Origin: Bacillus thuringiensis
Lineage (GTDB): Bacteria > Bacillota > Bacilli > Bacillales > Bacillaceae_G
DNA length: 64,000 bases
Direction of reading: 5' to 3'
Assembly: GCF_022095615.2 (NCBI RefSeq)
Contig: NZ_CP155559.1
Coordinates: 1,795,501 to 1,859,500 of the forward strand
Both the position numbers and the translations under genes were made by a program. Below, piece after piece: positions 27,354 through 36,716 of the stretch. Each line of letters opens with the position of its first letter. Positions within the stretch are counted from its first letter, which is position 1. Below the pieces are notes generated by a model. It saw nothing but the letters and a program-made list of their open reading frames with translations. It searched no databases and was not told where the DNA came from.

Positions 27354-29078
27354 ATGAGTAACTGGATTAAACCTTATATACAACAAAATAAAGGTAGAAT
27401 GACTGTAACTATTTTCCTTGGTCTTCTTGGAGTTAGTTCAGGTGCGATGTTACTGTTCATTTCAGGTTATTTAATCTCTAAATCTGCTCTTAGACCCGAA
27501 AATGTAATGGCTGTATATGTTCCTATCGTTGCAACACGTGCGTTTAGTATAGGACAAGCGGTATTTCATTATTTAGAGCGTTTAGTTGGACACGATGTCG
27601 TACTACGCATATTAGAAAAAATGAGAACGAAACTATATAGAATAGTAGAACCGCAGGCGTTATTTTTCCGTTCGCGATTTCAAACGGGCGATATGTTAGG
27701 TATATTATCCGAAGATATAGAGCATTTGCAAAACCTATATTTACGTACAATATTTCCTAGTCTATTAGCATTAGTTGTATATAGCATATTCGTACTTGTT
27801 ATCGGTGCATTTGATATAGTATTTGCACTTATTGCAGCATGTATGTTGGCTATAATCGTCTTTCTTCTTCCGTTTGTATCATTATTTTTAATGAAGCAAC
27901 ACCATGTCACTTTAAAACAAGGAAGAAGCCGTTTGTATCAACAACTAACAGACGCTGTTTTTGGGTTATCTGATTGGCAAGCAAGTGGTAGAAAAGATGA
28001 ATTCATTGATAAGTATGTAGAGCAAAATGCTCAGTTGTTAAAAACGGAAAAAAGAATGAAGCGCTGGAATCATATTCGGGACAGTATCATTCAATTAGTA
28101 GTGGGGATTGTAGTTATTTCAATGATCATATGGACTGGAAATGAGGCGGCAAGTGAACAGATTGCACCTACCGTTATTGCGGCTTTCGTCTTAATGACGT
28201 TATCAGTCACAAACGCGCTTATTCCTCTTTCAGATGCTATCGATCGAATTCCATCATATGTAGAATCTGCTCATCGTCTAAATAAAGTAGAAGGTAATGA
28301 TGTTTTACAGGATGAAAAGGAATTACATGAGGATAAAGATTATGTTGCATCAAAACATATAGACATTGAATTAAATAATGTATCGTATCGTTACCCAGAT
28401 AGTAATGACTTTGTATTGAAAGAAGTATCACTGCAAATAAAGGCAGGAAAGAAAATCGCCATTTTAGGAAGAAGTGGAACAGGAAAATCTACTTTGTTAA
28501 AATTGTTAGCAGGTGCGCTAAACCCGTTACATGGTGAAGTTTTATTGAATGGTGAACATGCTCATACGAATCTTTTATCAAAATATATTTCTGTATTGAA
28601 TCAAAAGCCGCATTTATTTGATACGACAATTGGAAATAATGTGCGAATCGGTAAACCAGAGGCTACGGATGAAGAGATATGGACAGCTTTAGAGAAAGCA
28701 CAATTAGCTTCGCATATAGCTTCTCTTCCAGATGGATTGCAAACAAAAATGCATGAAATGGGAAAAAGGTTTTCTGGTGGAGAAAGACAACGGGTTGCTT
28801 TTGCTAGAACGTTAATGCAAGAGGCTCCAATTATTGTACTGGATGAACCTACGATCGGCTTAGATCCAAAGACAGAATTATCTTTAATAGAAACGATGTT
28901 TTCTGCAACAGAAGAAAAGACTGTTATTTGGATTACGCACCATCTTGTAGGAATTGAGCATGTTGATGAAGTAATATTCCTTGATCGTGGTCAAATTGTG
29001 ATGCAAGGTAGTCACGAACAACTTCTGAAAGAAAATGAAAAGTATCGTAAACTTTATGAGTTAGATAAAGGAATATAG
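27354..29078 (+). CDS. cydC: Heterodimeric ABC exporter for cytochrome bd assembly, second subunit
   Basis: A 574-residue half-transporter, partner of the preceding gene with two bases between stop and start (ribosome site AGAGAGGGGATAGAG). Membrane domain in the N-terminal half; C-terminal ATPase with Walker A ILGRSGTGKSTLLKLLAG, signature FSGGERQRVAFARTL, Walker B PIIVLDEPTIGLDP and switch His in VIWITHHLVG. Known as CydD in B. subtilis nomenclature. Last gene of the operon; a terminator follows. Confidence 0.92.
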   Translation: MSNWIKPYIQQNKGRMTVTIFLGLLGVSSGAMLLFISGYLISKSALRPENVMAVYVPIVATRAFSIGQAVFHYLERLVGHDVVLRILEKMRTKLYRIVEPQALFFRSRFQTGDMLGILSEDIEHLQNLYLRTIFPSLLALVVYSIFVLVIGAFDIVFALIAACMLAIIVFLLPFVSLFLMKQHHVTLKQGRSRLYQQLTDAVFGLSDWQASGRKDEFIDKYVEQNAQLLKTEKRMKRWNHIRDSIIQLVVGIVVISMIIWTGNEAASEQIAPTVIAAFVLMTLSVTNALIPLSDAIDRIPSYVESAHRLNKVEGNDVLQDEKELHEDKDYVASKHIDIELNNVSYRYPDSNDFVLKEVSLQIKAGKKIAILGRSGTGKSTLLKLLAGALNPLHGEVLLNGEHAHTNLLSKYISVLNQKPHLFDTTIGNNVRIGKPEATDEEIWTALEKAQLASHIASLPDGLQTKMHEMGKRFSGGERQRVAFARTLMQEAPIIVLDEPTIGLDPKTELSLIETMFSATEEKTVIWITHHLVGIEHVDEVIFLDRGQIVMQGSHEQLLKENEKYRKLYELDKGI

Positions 29079-29098
29079 TTTGAATAAGTAATAATTGT

Positions 29099-29134
29099 AA
29101 AAATAGCTATGCCTAATGGTGTAGCTATTTTTTT
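29099..29134 (+). terminator. Intrinsic terminator of the cyd operon
   Basis: Stem AAAAATAGCTA / TAGCTATTTTT with a 12-base loop and continuing T-run. Confidence 0.88.
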
Positions 29135-29415
29135 GTTAAGAAATATATATTATTCTTTTTAAGGTATAGATTTATCCTGCCATTTGCGGATGGTAAGCCC
29201 CTCTGATTAAATATTTGGCTTTACATTATTTTATAATAGTAATTATATGGATAATAAATAGCTAATCAATGGACTGTATTATTGAATGTTTATATATAGG
29301 AGTAAAAAGTAGGATATTTTATTTCAGACTTGCATAAAAGTTCTATATGGTTTTAGTCATGTGACTTTGTGTCGCGTACGTATATAAATATTATGCGAAA
29401 AGGTGGAGGAATAAG
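29135..29415 (+). other. Intergenic region before the glycosyltransferase gene
   Basis: AT-rich DNA with no supported ORF. A GC-richer stretch near 29178-29204 (CTGCCATTTGCGGATGGTAA) forms a small hairpin CCATTTGCGGATGG and looks like dispersed intergenic sequence. The promoter of the next gene is probably near TATATAAATATTATG (29379-29394) but the -35 is unclear. Confidence 0.35.
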
Positions 29416-31977
29416 ATGAGAAATCGTTTTGGAAAAAGTGAAGAGGCGATAGATCAAATTCCGTTGGTAAGTGTATTAATTCCTACTTATAATCGTCCAT
29501 GCTACTTTGAACAAGCATTATGTAGTGTGTTAGAACAAACATATTCTAATATAGAAATCATCGTTGGGGATGATAGTACGAATGACGAAACAGAAAAGGT
29601 TATACAAAAATATATGTGTAATCATTCAAATATTATTTATATAAAAAATAGGTCAACCCTTGGACAATTCGAAAATGCACTTATGTTATTTAACGAGTCA
29701 AACGGCGCTTATATTAACTTTTTAATGGATGATGATATGTTTCATGTAGATAAAATTGAAAAAATGATGAAATATTATGTTAATGATTCGAATAATGAAA
29801 TTAAACTTGTGACATCCCATCGTCAAGTAATTGATGATAAAGGAAAAGAATTACGACATATTTATTCAACTATACGTCTATTTGAAAATGATACGATTTT
29901 AGACGGGACAGAATTAGGAAATAGGGTAATTGTAAATCAAAAGAATTATATAGGAGAACCTACGACGGTGTTATTTCGAAAGAGTGATTTGAAAGAAGCG
30001 TATGGTATGTTTGATAACAGGAGGTATTTATGCAACGTGGATATTGCCTCGTGGTTATCTTTATTAAGTAAGGGAAAAGCAGTGTATATAGCGGAGACAC
30101 TTAGTTACTTCCGATTACATTCAGGTCAACAGTTGAATGAATCCAATAAACTTATGGATGGATTAGAAGATTTTTCACATAGTATTATAATGGGAGAAAA
30201 GTATGGTTTTTTATCTACGGAAAAAGAATTATATAAAGCAATAACAAATTTTCTAGATTATGCAAGAAAATTTGTTCCACCATCAACATTATATACATTA
30301 GACTACTATCGAAAAATTAAGCTAAAGGAAATAAATATAGAAAAGAAAAAACAGTATAGAAATAACAACTCTCATTTACCGAAAGTTAGTATACTTATTC
30401 CTACCTCCAATAAACTTCATTACTTAGAATTAGCTCTAAAAAGTGCATTGAATCAAACATATGAAAATATTGAAATAATAATCTCTGACGAAAGTACGAA
30501 CGGTGAAGTTCACGCGATGATTCAACCATATTTAAGTGAATATGAATGTATTACTTATGTTAAAAATGAAACTTCATTAGAAATTGAGAGCTTTAATAAA
30601 TGTATAGAACTTGCAAATGGAAATTATATTAATTTTTTATTAGATGATGACTTATTTCATCCGGAAAAGATTAAAAAAATGATGAATTGTTTTTTTAGAA
30701 TAGAAAATATTTCATTTGTGACGTCATACAGGGAACGAATCGATGAGAATGGAGAAGTATTGCCACCGTCAGCACTGAATATGAAAATCGCCAAAGAAAC
30801 TACACTTTTTGAAGGAGAAGAATTAGGGAATTATATGTTGAAAAGTTTAAAAAATGTAGTTGGGGGGCCTACAACAGTTCTGTTTAATCGGAAGTTTTTT
30901 GGAGGGGATTTTGGTTGTTTTAAGGGGAAAGCTTATTCTGCTATTCATGATATTGCCACATGGCTAGATATGATGAATAAAGGAAAAGTAGTTTATATAG
31001 AGGAACCTCTTAGTTATTTTAGACAATATGGTGGGCAAAATCAAAGTGAAATGCAATGTAAGTTAAGAGCAATGGAAGAATGGATGGAATTAATAATAGA
31101 TGCGTATAATAGTGGGTTTTTAAATTGTGAGCAAGATTATAAAGAGTGCTTAATTCATTGTCTGGAAAATACAGCGTTCCTAATGAAGGATGCAGTAAAA
31201 AATGGACAATTAAATCAAATTTATAATGAAAAGATAGATAAAGGACTAAATAAGCTAGTTAATCGTATATTTGAGAAAGATGTATGTTATTGTCAATTTT
31301 GCAATCAACAATTTGAAAAATTTTCTCCTTGGCCAGCACATTACGATTTTCCGAAATATAAATTTGAAATGTGGAATAAAGATACGGGGATTTGTCCGGT
31401 ATGTGATTCGATGGATCGTGAAAGGTTATATCGTGAATATATTGAAATGGAAACAAATTTATTAGGTGAAAATGCTACTATGCTTCATATTGCACCAGAA
31501 GAGAAATTAAGAGGCTGGCTTGGGCAATATAAAAACATTACATATGTATGTGGAGATATTGAACCGAATGATCCATTAATGCAGGAAATTGATGTTACTA
31601 CAATTCCATATGAAAATGATACATTTGATGTGATTTTATGTGGTCATGTATTACAGCACGTTCAAGATGATGAAAAAGCGATGAGAGAGTTATATAGAGT
31701 ATTAAAGACAAATGGATGGGGAATTATTCAAGCGCCAATCGTAATGAATGTAGATAGTATTATAGAGAATGAATTAATTGTAACGCCAAAATTGAGAAGA
31801 TTAGCTTTTGGTCATGAAGAACATGTAAGAATTTATAATCGATCAGGATTTATACACCGATTAATGAATGTAGGATTTAAGGTGGAATTGTATAACATAG
31901 CTGAAAAACAAGGAATGAGAAGTGCTAGGAAATTTGGCTTATCTGAAACTGAGGTACTCTATATTGTCCAGAAATGA
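29416..31977 (+). CDS. Trimodular protein: two GT2 glycosyltransferase domains fused to a SAM methyltransferase
   Basis: An 853-residue protein. Domain 1 (about 17-290) and domain 2 (about 323-590) are both GT-A family 2: PLVSVLIPTYNRPCYFEQAL / PKVSILIPTSNKLHYLELAL at the nucleotide-binding strand and DXD-type motifs LMDDDMF / LLDDDLF. They are diverged internal duplicates. A zinc-ribbon-like CQFC...CPVC pair (about 634-670) then leads to a class I methyltransferase with MLHIAPEEKLRGWL, VCGDIEPND and FDVILCGHVLQHV. The whole would build and methylate a glycan, likely a cell-surface or spore polysaccharide. No signal peptide or membrane segment. Start follows AGGTGGAGGAATAAG. Confidence 0.88.
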   Translation: MRNRFGKSEEAIDQIPLVSVLIPTYNRPCYFEQALCSVLEQTYSNIEIIVGDDSTNDETEKVIQKYMCNHSNIIYIKNRSTLGQFENALMLFNESNGAYINFLMDDDMFHVDKIEKMMKYYVNDSNNEIKLVTSHRQVIDDKGKELRHIYSTIRLFENDTILDGTELGNRVIVNQKNYIGEPTTVLFRKSDLKEAYGMFDNRRYLCNVDIASWLSLLSKGKAVYIAETLSYFRLHSGQQLNESNKLMDGLEDFSHSIIMGEKYGFLSTEKELYKAITNFLDYARKFVPPSTLYTLDYYRKIKLKEINIEKKKQYRNNNSHLPKVSILIPTSNKLHYLELALKSALNQTYENIEIIISDESTNGEVHAMIQPYLSEYECITYVKNETSLEIESFNKCIELANGNYINFLLDDDLFHPEKIKKMMNCFFRIENISFVTSYRERIDENGEVLPPSALNMKIAKETTLFEGEELGNYMLKSLKNVVGGPTTVLFNRKFFGGDFGCFKGKAYSAIHDIATWLDMMNKGKVVYIEEPLSYFRQYGGQNQSEMQCKLRAMEEWMELIIDAYNSGFLNCEQDYKECLIHCLENTAFLMKDAVKNGQLNQIYNEKIDKGLNKLVNRIFEKDVCYCQFCNQQFEKFSPWPAHYDFPKYKFEMWNKDTGICPVCDSMDRERLYREYIEMETNLLGENATMLHIAPEEKLRGWLGQYKNITYVCGDIEPNDPLMQEIDVTTIPYENDTFDVILCGHVLQHVQDDEKAMRELYRVLKTNGWGIIQAPIVMNVDSIIENELIVTPKLRRLAFGHEEHVRIYNRSGFIHRLMNVGFKVELYNIAEKQGMRSARKFGLSETEVLYIVQK

Positions 31978-31995
31978 AGAATTGAGGGGAATTGA

Positions 31996-32133
31996 AATAA
32001 TTCGCATAATACGGATTATGGACAGTTAAATCAAAGTTTTGAAGAAGCATTAAACCTTTTAAAAAAAATTAATGCTTCTTATTTTAATTATAGAGCGATG
32101 TGCAACTTATTTTTTGGTTTTAAATTTAGCTGA
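31996..32133 (+). pseudogene. Possible coding remnant without start
   Basis: An open frame of 45 codons without ATG reads protein-like (YGQLNQSFEEALNLLKKINA) and ends at 32131-32133. It could be a decayed 3' gene end. The hairpin at 32042-32080 lies inside it, so chance is also possible. Confidence 0.2.
32042..32080 (+). terminator. Intrinsic terminator after the glycosyltransferase gene
   Basis: Perfect 12-bp stem AAGAAGCATTAA / TTAATGCTTCTT with a 15-base loop, followed by ATTTTAATT. Confidence 0.7.
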
Positions 32134-32183
32134 CAAAGGCAATACTGAGCCATAGTGAATGTAAAGTTGGAGGGCGAGCGTAT

Positions 32184-32408
32184 ATGTTTGATGAGGATGG
32201 GATTGTTTTAATTATGGAACCTGTTGATGAACGGAATATGAGGAAATTTATTTTTACTGTGCCGAAGTCAGTTTATGAAACAAAAGAGATTTTATTACAT
32301 TACGGAACACCTCTAGGCCAAGGATATACAGACATTATAGAAGATATCATTAGTGTACATATAGAAATAGATATTTTAACGATAATAGGGCATGTGAGAA
32401 GTGAGTAA
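32184..32408 (+). CDS. Small hypothetical protein (74 aa)
   Basis: ATG 32184 follows GTTGGAGGGCGAGCGTAT, a strong ribosome site. The 74-residue acidic product starts MFDEDGIVLIMEPVDERNMR and contains IFTVPKSVYETKEILLHYGT; no membrane segment, no Cys. I do not recognise a family. It lies between the glycosyltransferase gene and the germinant-receptor operon and is followed by a degenerate copy of a dispersed hairpin repeat. Confidence 0.6.
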   Translation: MFDEDGIVLIMEPVDERNMRKFIFTVPKSVYETKEILLHYGTPLGQGYTDIIEDIISVHIEIDILTIIGHVRSE

Positions 32409-32462
32409 GAAACTTTAATTAATAGGGAATTCCCCTACTAAAAATTAGCTCGAACGAATCGG
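32409..32462 (+). repeat. Degenerate copy of dispersed 3' hairpin repeat (copy C)
   Basis: GAAACTTTAATTAATAGGGA ... ATTAGCTCGAACGAATCGG aligns with the better copies at 40261 and 60432 (GAAACTTTAATCAGTGGGG ... ATTATTAGCC). The inverted repeat is weakened (TAGGGAATTCCCCTA). Confidence 0.5.
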
Positions 32463-32593
32463 AATAAATGATGAGCTCCAAAAAAGATGTACTTAAAAAT
32501 AAGTATGTCTTTTTTGTATTTAAATGAAGGGAATTAGAAGGTGGGAAGGTATAAAATTAGTTGGAATGTAAAACTTACTTATAGGTGATACAT

Positions 32594-34288
32594 ATGTGGG
32601 AAAATATTAGAATAACATTATTTAATGTATATACAATCATAACTATTTTCATTTTATTAATAGTCCCAATACTTGTTTCAAAGGGAAGCACATTGCTTCG
32701 AATTATGAATGCGGACAACTATCGTGCTAATCGAAAAGAGAAACTAAAAAATATAAATTTTTCACCAGTATCTCATACGAACAAAGATATGAAAGAGAAT
32801 TTGAAAACACTTCATTTTACTGAGAAGTTACAATTACTCCGCAAAAATGTCGCAACAGATGCTGATATAACAATTCGGGAATTCAAAATTGGTCAAACAG
32901 ATGTAAATGTAGCGATAGTGTATGTAAATGGTCTAATTGATAAAGAACTTATTAATGAAAATGTTTTAAAGTCATTAATGGTGAATTTTTTTGAAGTATA
33001 TAAATTTGAAATTAGCTTGGCGACTAGTGATGAAATTAAAATGTTCCTCAAAAATTATGTGTTAACAATTGGTAGCCTAAAAGAATGCGATATAGTAGAT
33101 GAAATGTATACAGAATTATTAACAGGATATACAGTGTTACTGATTGATGGAATGAAAGGAGTGCTATTATTAGAAACAAAATTGTGGAAAGTAAGGGGAA
33201 TCGAAGAACCGATTACAGAAAATCTTGTACGAGGTCCGCGGATTGGGTTTACAGAGTCTTTAGGAGATAATATGTCTTTGTTACGTAGGCAATCTGGAAA
33301 AGCGCATGTAACGATTGATCAATTCAGTGTAGGGAACAGAACGAAGAAAAATGTTGTAATTGCCTATTTTAAAGATATTGCAAACGACGAATTAGTGAAT
33401 GAAGTAAGAAATCGGATATGTTCAATTAATATTGATGATGTTGCAGAATCAGGTTATATTGAGCAATTAATTGAAGATAATTATTTATCACCATTTCCGC
33501 AAATTCAGAGTACAGAAAGACCAGATCGTGTAATGGGTGCTTTACTTGAAGGAAGGGTTTCTATCTTATTGGATGGTACACCATTTGCGTTAATAGTCCC
33601 AACTGGTTTTTCGATGTTATTACAATCTCCTGAGGATTATTATGAAAGGTGGATACCAGCTTCATTATTACGTAGTTTACGTTATATGGCTGCTTTTATT
33701 TCCTTATTTTTACCAGCGATTTATATATCCTTTGTGTCATTTCATCAAGGATTAATTCCAACAAAGCTTGTTATGTCTATGGCTGGAACGAGAATGGGAG
33801 TTCCATTTCCATCTTTTATTGAAGCGTTACTTATGGAAGTATCAATTGAAATATTAAGGGAAGCAGGGCTGCGATTACCGAAGCCTGTCGGACAAACAGT
33901 TGGTCTAGTTGGTGGATTGGTGGTTGGTGAGGCGGCTGTACAAGCAAATATTGTGAGTCCGATCATGGTTATAGTTGTTGCTTTAACGGCAATTTCCTCA
34001 TTTGTTATTCCACAATATGGTGCATCAGTTGCGCTAAGAATGCTTCGTTTTGTAACGATGTTTTTTGCCGCGATTTTAGGGTTGTATGGAGTAATACTAT
34101 TTGTATTACTATTAACAACACATTTAATAAAGCTGAAAAGCTTTAATATGCTTTATGTAACACCAGCTGTGCCATATCGTTTTAGTGATTTAAAAGATTT
34201 TATTGTTCGAATGCCTCTTAGGTTCATGAAAGTACGTCCAAAAATGTTGCACCCTAAAGATTCAATAAGAAAACGAGATAAAAGGTGA
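32594..34288 (+). CDS. Spore germinant receptor A subunit (GerA family) with extra N-terminal membrane segment
   Basis: ATG 32594 follows AGGTGATACAT (in-frame GTG 32585 is in the site). The 564-residue protein has the GerA-family membrane core with the signature LREAGLRLPKPVGQTVGLVG and GEAAVQANIVSPIMVIVVAL. GerAA-type subunits usually start with a soluble N-terminal domain of about 240 residues; here a hydrophobic segment at about residues 8-28 (LFNVYTIITIFILLIVPILV) precedes it, making the protein 60-80 residues longer. Receptors of this class sit in the spore inner membrane and sense nutrients. First gene of an A-B-C operon; which named Ger receptor it is I cannot tell. Confidence 0.92.
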   Translation: MWENIRITLFNVYTIITIFILLIVPILVSKGSTLLRIMNADNYRANRKEKLKNINFSPVSHTNKDMKENLKTLHFTEKLQLLRKNVATDADITIREFKIGQTDVNVAIVYVNGLIDKELINENVLKSLMVNFFEVYKFEISLATSDEIKMFLKNYVLTIGSLKECDIVDEMYTELLTGYTVLLIDGMKGVLLLETKLWKVRGIEEPITENLVRGPRIGFTESLGDNMSLLRRQSGKAHVTIDQFSVGNRTKKNVVIAYFKDIANDELVNEVRNRICSINIDDVAESGYIEQLIEDNYLSPFPQIQSTERPDRVMGALLEGRVSILLDGTPFALIVPTGFSMLLQSPEDYYERWIPASLLRSLRYMAAFISLFLPAIYISFVSFHQGLIPTKLVMSMAGTRMGVPFPSFIEALLMEVSIEILREAGLRLPKPVGQTVGLVGGLVVGEAAVQANIVSPIMVIVVALTAISSFVIPQYGASVALRMLRFVTMFFAAILGLYGVILFVLLLTTHLIKLKSFNMLYVTPAVPYRFSDLKDFIVRMPLRFMKVRPKMLHPKDSIRKRDKR

Positions 34289-34293
34289 GATAC

Positions 34294-35388
34294 ATGGTAC
34301 AAAAAGATAGTTTAACAACAGCGCAAGTAATTGTAATAGTGGCATCTACTATTATTGGAGTAGGGACGTTAATTTTACCTAGGGTAATAGCTGATAAAGT
34401 GCAAACACCTGATGTATGGATTTCGTTAATAATGGGGGGAGGCCTTGTTGTAGTTGCGGGATTAATTATGGGGAAGTTGAATAAACGGTTTCCTAATAAA
34501 ACATTTTACCAATACAATACGGAAATAATCGGGAAATGGCTTGGTTATTTATTAACGATTTGTTTTACACTATATTGCGCTTCAATTGCAGCTTTTGAAA
34601 TTCGAACGATGACGGAAGTTGTTTCTTCATATTTGCTTCCCAATACTCCTAGAGTTTGTATAGTCGTTCCGATGATGTGGATTGGTACATATTTAATTTT
34701 TGGAGGTATTAATGCAATTGCGCGATTTTTAGAGTTTTTCTTCGTAATAACTATAGGTCTTTTTTTGTTGTCACTTTTTTTAGGATTCAAGATATTTGAA
34801 TTGAATAATATAAGACCAATTTTAGGATTAGGGATTATGCCGGTTTTGAAAGGCATACAGCCCACATTTTATGCTTTTACTGGTGTAGAATATATTTTAG
34901 TAATAACAGCCTTTATGAAAAATAAGCAATATGTTAATAAGGCAATTTTTATAGGTATTCTTATCCCGTTACTGCTTTATTTAGTTACTTTAATTTTAGT
35001 AATAGGTAGCTTGTCAATTGATGAAACTAGAATGCAAACTTGGCCTACAATTTCACTAATTAGGCAGTATGAAATGACGGGGATTTTTTTTGAACGTCTC
35101 GAACCTATTTTACTTTCTGTTTGGGTAATACAGATTTTTACTACATTTGTTACCTCGCATTACATCGCAGCTCTTGGTTTATCACAAATAAGTAGAAAGA
35201 ACATTAATTTTTATATTTACATGTTACTACCTATTATATATATAATTTCAATACTACCTAAAAATATTAATGAGGTATTTAAATTTGGAGATGCATTAGG
35301 ATATTGTATGCTAATCTTCGCCGTATGTATCCCGGCAGTGCTTCTTTTATTTTCAGTTTTAAGGAGAAAAAAAGATGAGGTATTGTAA
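34294..35388 (+). CDS. Spore germinant receptor B subunit (GerB family, APC-type permease)
   Basis: ATG 34294 follows AAAGGTGAGATAC, just past the A-subunit stop; an in-frame GTG at 34285 overlaps that stop. The 364-residue integral membrane protein has about ten hydrophobic segments and typical B-subunit features: SLTTAQVIVIVASTIIGVGT, LPRVIADKVQTPDVWISLIM, FPNKTFYQYNTEIIGKWLG and GIQPTFYAFTGVEYILV. It carries the nutrient-binding site in characterised receptors. Confidence 0.93.
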   Translation: MVQKDSLTTAQVIVIVASTIIGVGTLILPRVIADKVQTPDVWISLIMGGGLVVVAGLIMGKLNKRFPNKTFYQYNTEIIGKWLGYLLTICFTLYCASIAAFEIRTMTEVVSSYLLPNTPRVCIVVPMMWIGTYLIFGGINAIARFLEFFFVITIGLFLLSLFLGFKIFELNNIRPILGLGIMPVLKGIQPTFYAFTGVEYILVITAFMKNKQYVNKAIFIGILIPLLLYLVTLILVIGSLSIDETRMQTWPTISLIRQYEMTGIFFERLEPILLSVWVIQIFTTFVTSHYIAALGLSQISRKNINFYIYMLLPIIYIISILPKNINEVFKFGDALGYCMLIFAVCIPAVLLLFSVLRRKKDEVL

Positions 35389-36535
35389 TCGGAAAAAGAA
35401 GTATTTCGTACTATGTATACTATCACTTATGTTGACTGGATGTTGGGATAGTAGGGATGTTGAGAAAATCTCATTAGTGATTGCGACTGCATATGATGAA
35501 GTGGAAAAAGGAGAGGGACAAGAAGATTTATTAATGCTTACGAATCAAATTCTTGTTCCGCAAGCATCTAATGGAAATAAAAGTACAGCGCAAAAACCAT
35601 ATTATAATGTATCCGTAACGGGGAATTCCATTAATCAAATGACTCGTGAATTTGCTTCTAAAGTGGATTATCCAATATTTGGACAGCACTTGAAGTTAGT
35701 GGTTTTAAGTGATAGGGTCGCCAAGAGGAAGAATATTCAAAAAGTTCTTAATTTGTATCTTCGTGATGAAGAATTACGTAGAAGCTGTATTGTGGTCATT
35801 GCTAAGGGAAGGGCAAGTGAAGTATTGGAAGCAGGAAAAAATACAAACATTCCAGCTGAGAGAATACTAAATATTTCAAGTAATGGTTTTGCAACTACTA
35901 GAATTATTCCTCAAATAGGAATAGGTAAAGTATCTAGTTACTTTACTGCTGGGAGAAGCTTTCTCTTACAAAGTGTCGAAACGAATAAGAAGAATGTGAA
36001 ATTTGCGGGAGCAGCTGTAATTGAAGGGAAAACAAAAAAACTATTAGGTTTTCTTAACCAAAAAGAGGTTGACGGAGTATCGTGGATAAAAGGTCAGGGA
36101 ATGAATGGAGTATTAACAACTAGAGATACAACTACGAAAGCTTTGGTGGTATATGGAATTGATACGATACATAGTAAGGTGACACCTTTTGTAAAAGGGG
36201 ATGACATTTCGTTTCATATTAACATTACATCAGAAGGAAAACCTTCGGAAGATTGGTTTGAAACGGGAGATGTGTTAAGAAATGAAAAGTTATTAAAAAA
36301 AATTGAAAAGAGTCTAGCACAAAAAGTAGAAGGGATAGTGAATGAATCTATACGTGTGGCTCAAGAAGAATATAAAGTAGATATTTTAGGATTTGATGAC
36401 GTATTAAGAATTCATTTTCCGAGGGTTTGGGAAAAAATTAAAGAAAATTGGGATCAACAATTTAGCAAAGCTACAGTGAAATATAATGTAAAAATAAATA
36501 TACATGATTTCGGAACGAAAGGATCAAAAAAATGA
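35375..36535 (+). CDS. Spore germinant receptor C subunit (GerC family lipoprotein)
   Basis: A 386-residue lipoprotein whose ATG lies 14 bases inside the B-subunit gene behind AAGGAGAAAAAAAG. Lipobox LMLTGC then the invariant WDSRDVEKISLV of GerC proteins. Three-domain architecture is suggested by QMTREFASKVDYPIFGQHLK, PAERILNISSNG and the C-terminal amphipathic FDDVLRIHFPRVWEKIKENW. Lipid-anchored to the spore inner membrane as part of the receptor complex. Confidence 0.93.
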   Translation: MRYCNRKKKYFVLCILSLMLTGCWDSRDVEKISLVIATAYDEVEKGEGQEDLLMLTNQILVPQASNGNKSTAQKPYYNVSVTGNSINQMTREFASKVDYPIFGQHLKLVVLSDRVAKRKNIQKVLNLYLRDEELRRSCIVVIAKGRASEVLEAGKNTNIPAERILNISSNGFATTRIIPQIGIGKVSSYFTAGRSFLLQSVETNKKNVKFAGAAVIEGKTKKLLGFLNQKEVDGVSWIKGQGMNGVLTTRDTTTKALVVYGIDTIHSKVTPFVKGDDISFHINITSEGKPSEDWFETGDVLRNEKLLKKIEKSLAQKVEGIVNESIRVAQEEYKVDILGFDDVLRIHFPRVWEKIKENWDQQFSKATVKYNVKINIHDFGTKGSKK

Positions 36536-36669
36536 AGATTCTTACTACGGAATTATGTTTTTTATATAGTTTGACGTATATGCTGAACAGGATAATAATG
36601 ATTTTTCTAGAATGGTTAATGAGGAAGATTAAAAAATATGATGTGATGAGGTGTATAAGAAGAAAGTAA
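36532..36669 (+). CDS. Small ORF overlapping the GerC gene: candidate D-type receptor subunit
   Basis: ATG 36532 overlaps the GerC stop as ATGA, and AAAGGATCAAAAAA supplies a ribosome site. The 45-residue product (MKILTTELCFLYSLTYMLNR...) has a single hydrophobic stretch from about 8 to 30 (LCFLYSLTYMLNRIIMIFLE) and a basic tail. Several ger operons carry a small fourth, membrane D gene; D proteins usually are 60-80 residues with two segments, so this would be a short variant. It ends 47 bases before the next gene. No homologue is known to me. Confidence 0.5.
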   Translation: MKILTTELCFLYSLTYMLNRIIMIFLEWLMRKIKKYDVMRCIRRK

Positions 36670-36716
36670 AGTGTTTATAAATGTATAAAAGAATGACAAT
36701 TATTTAGGAGGGAAAA

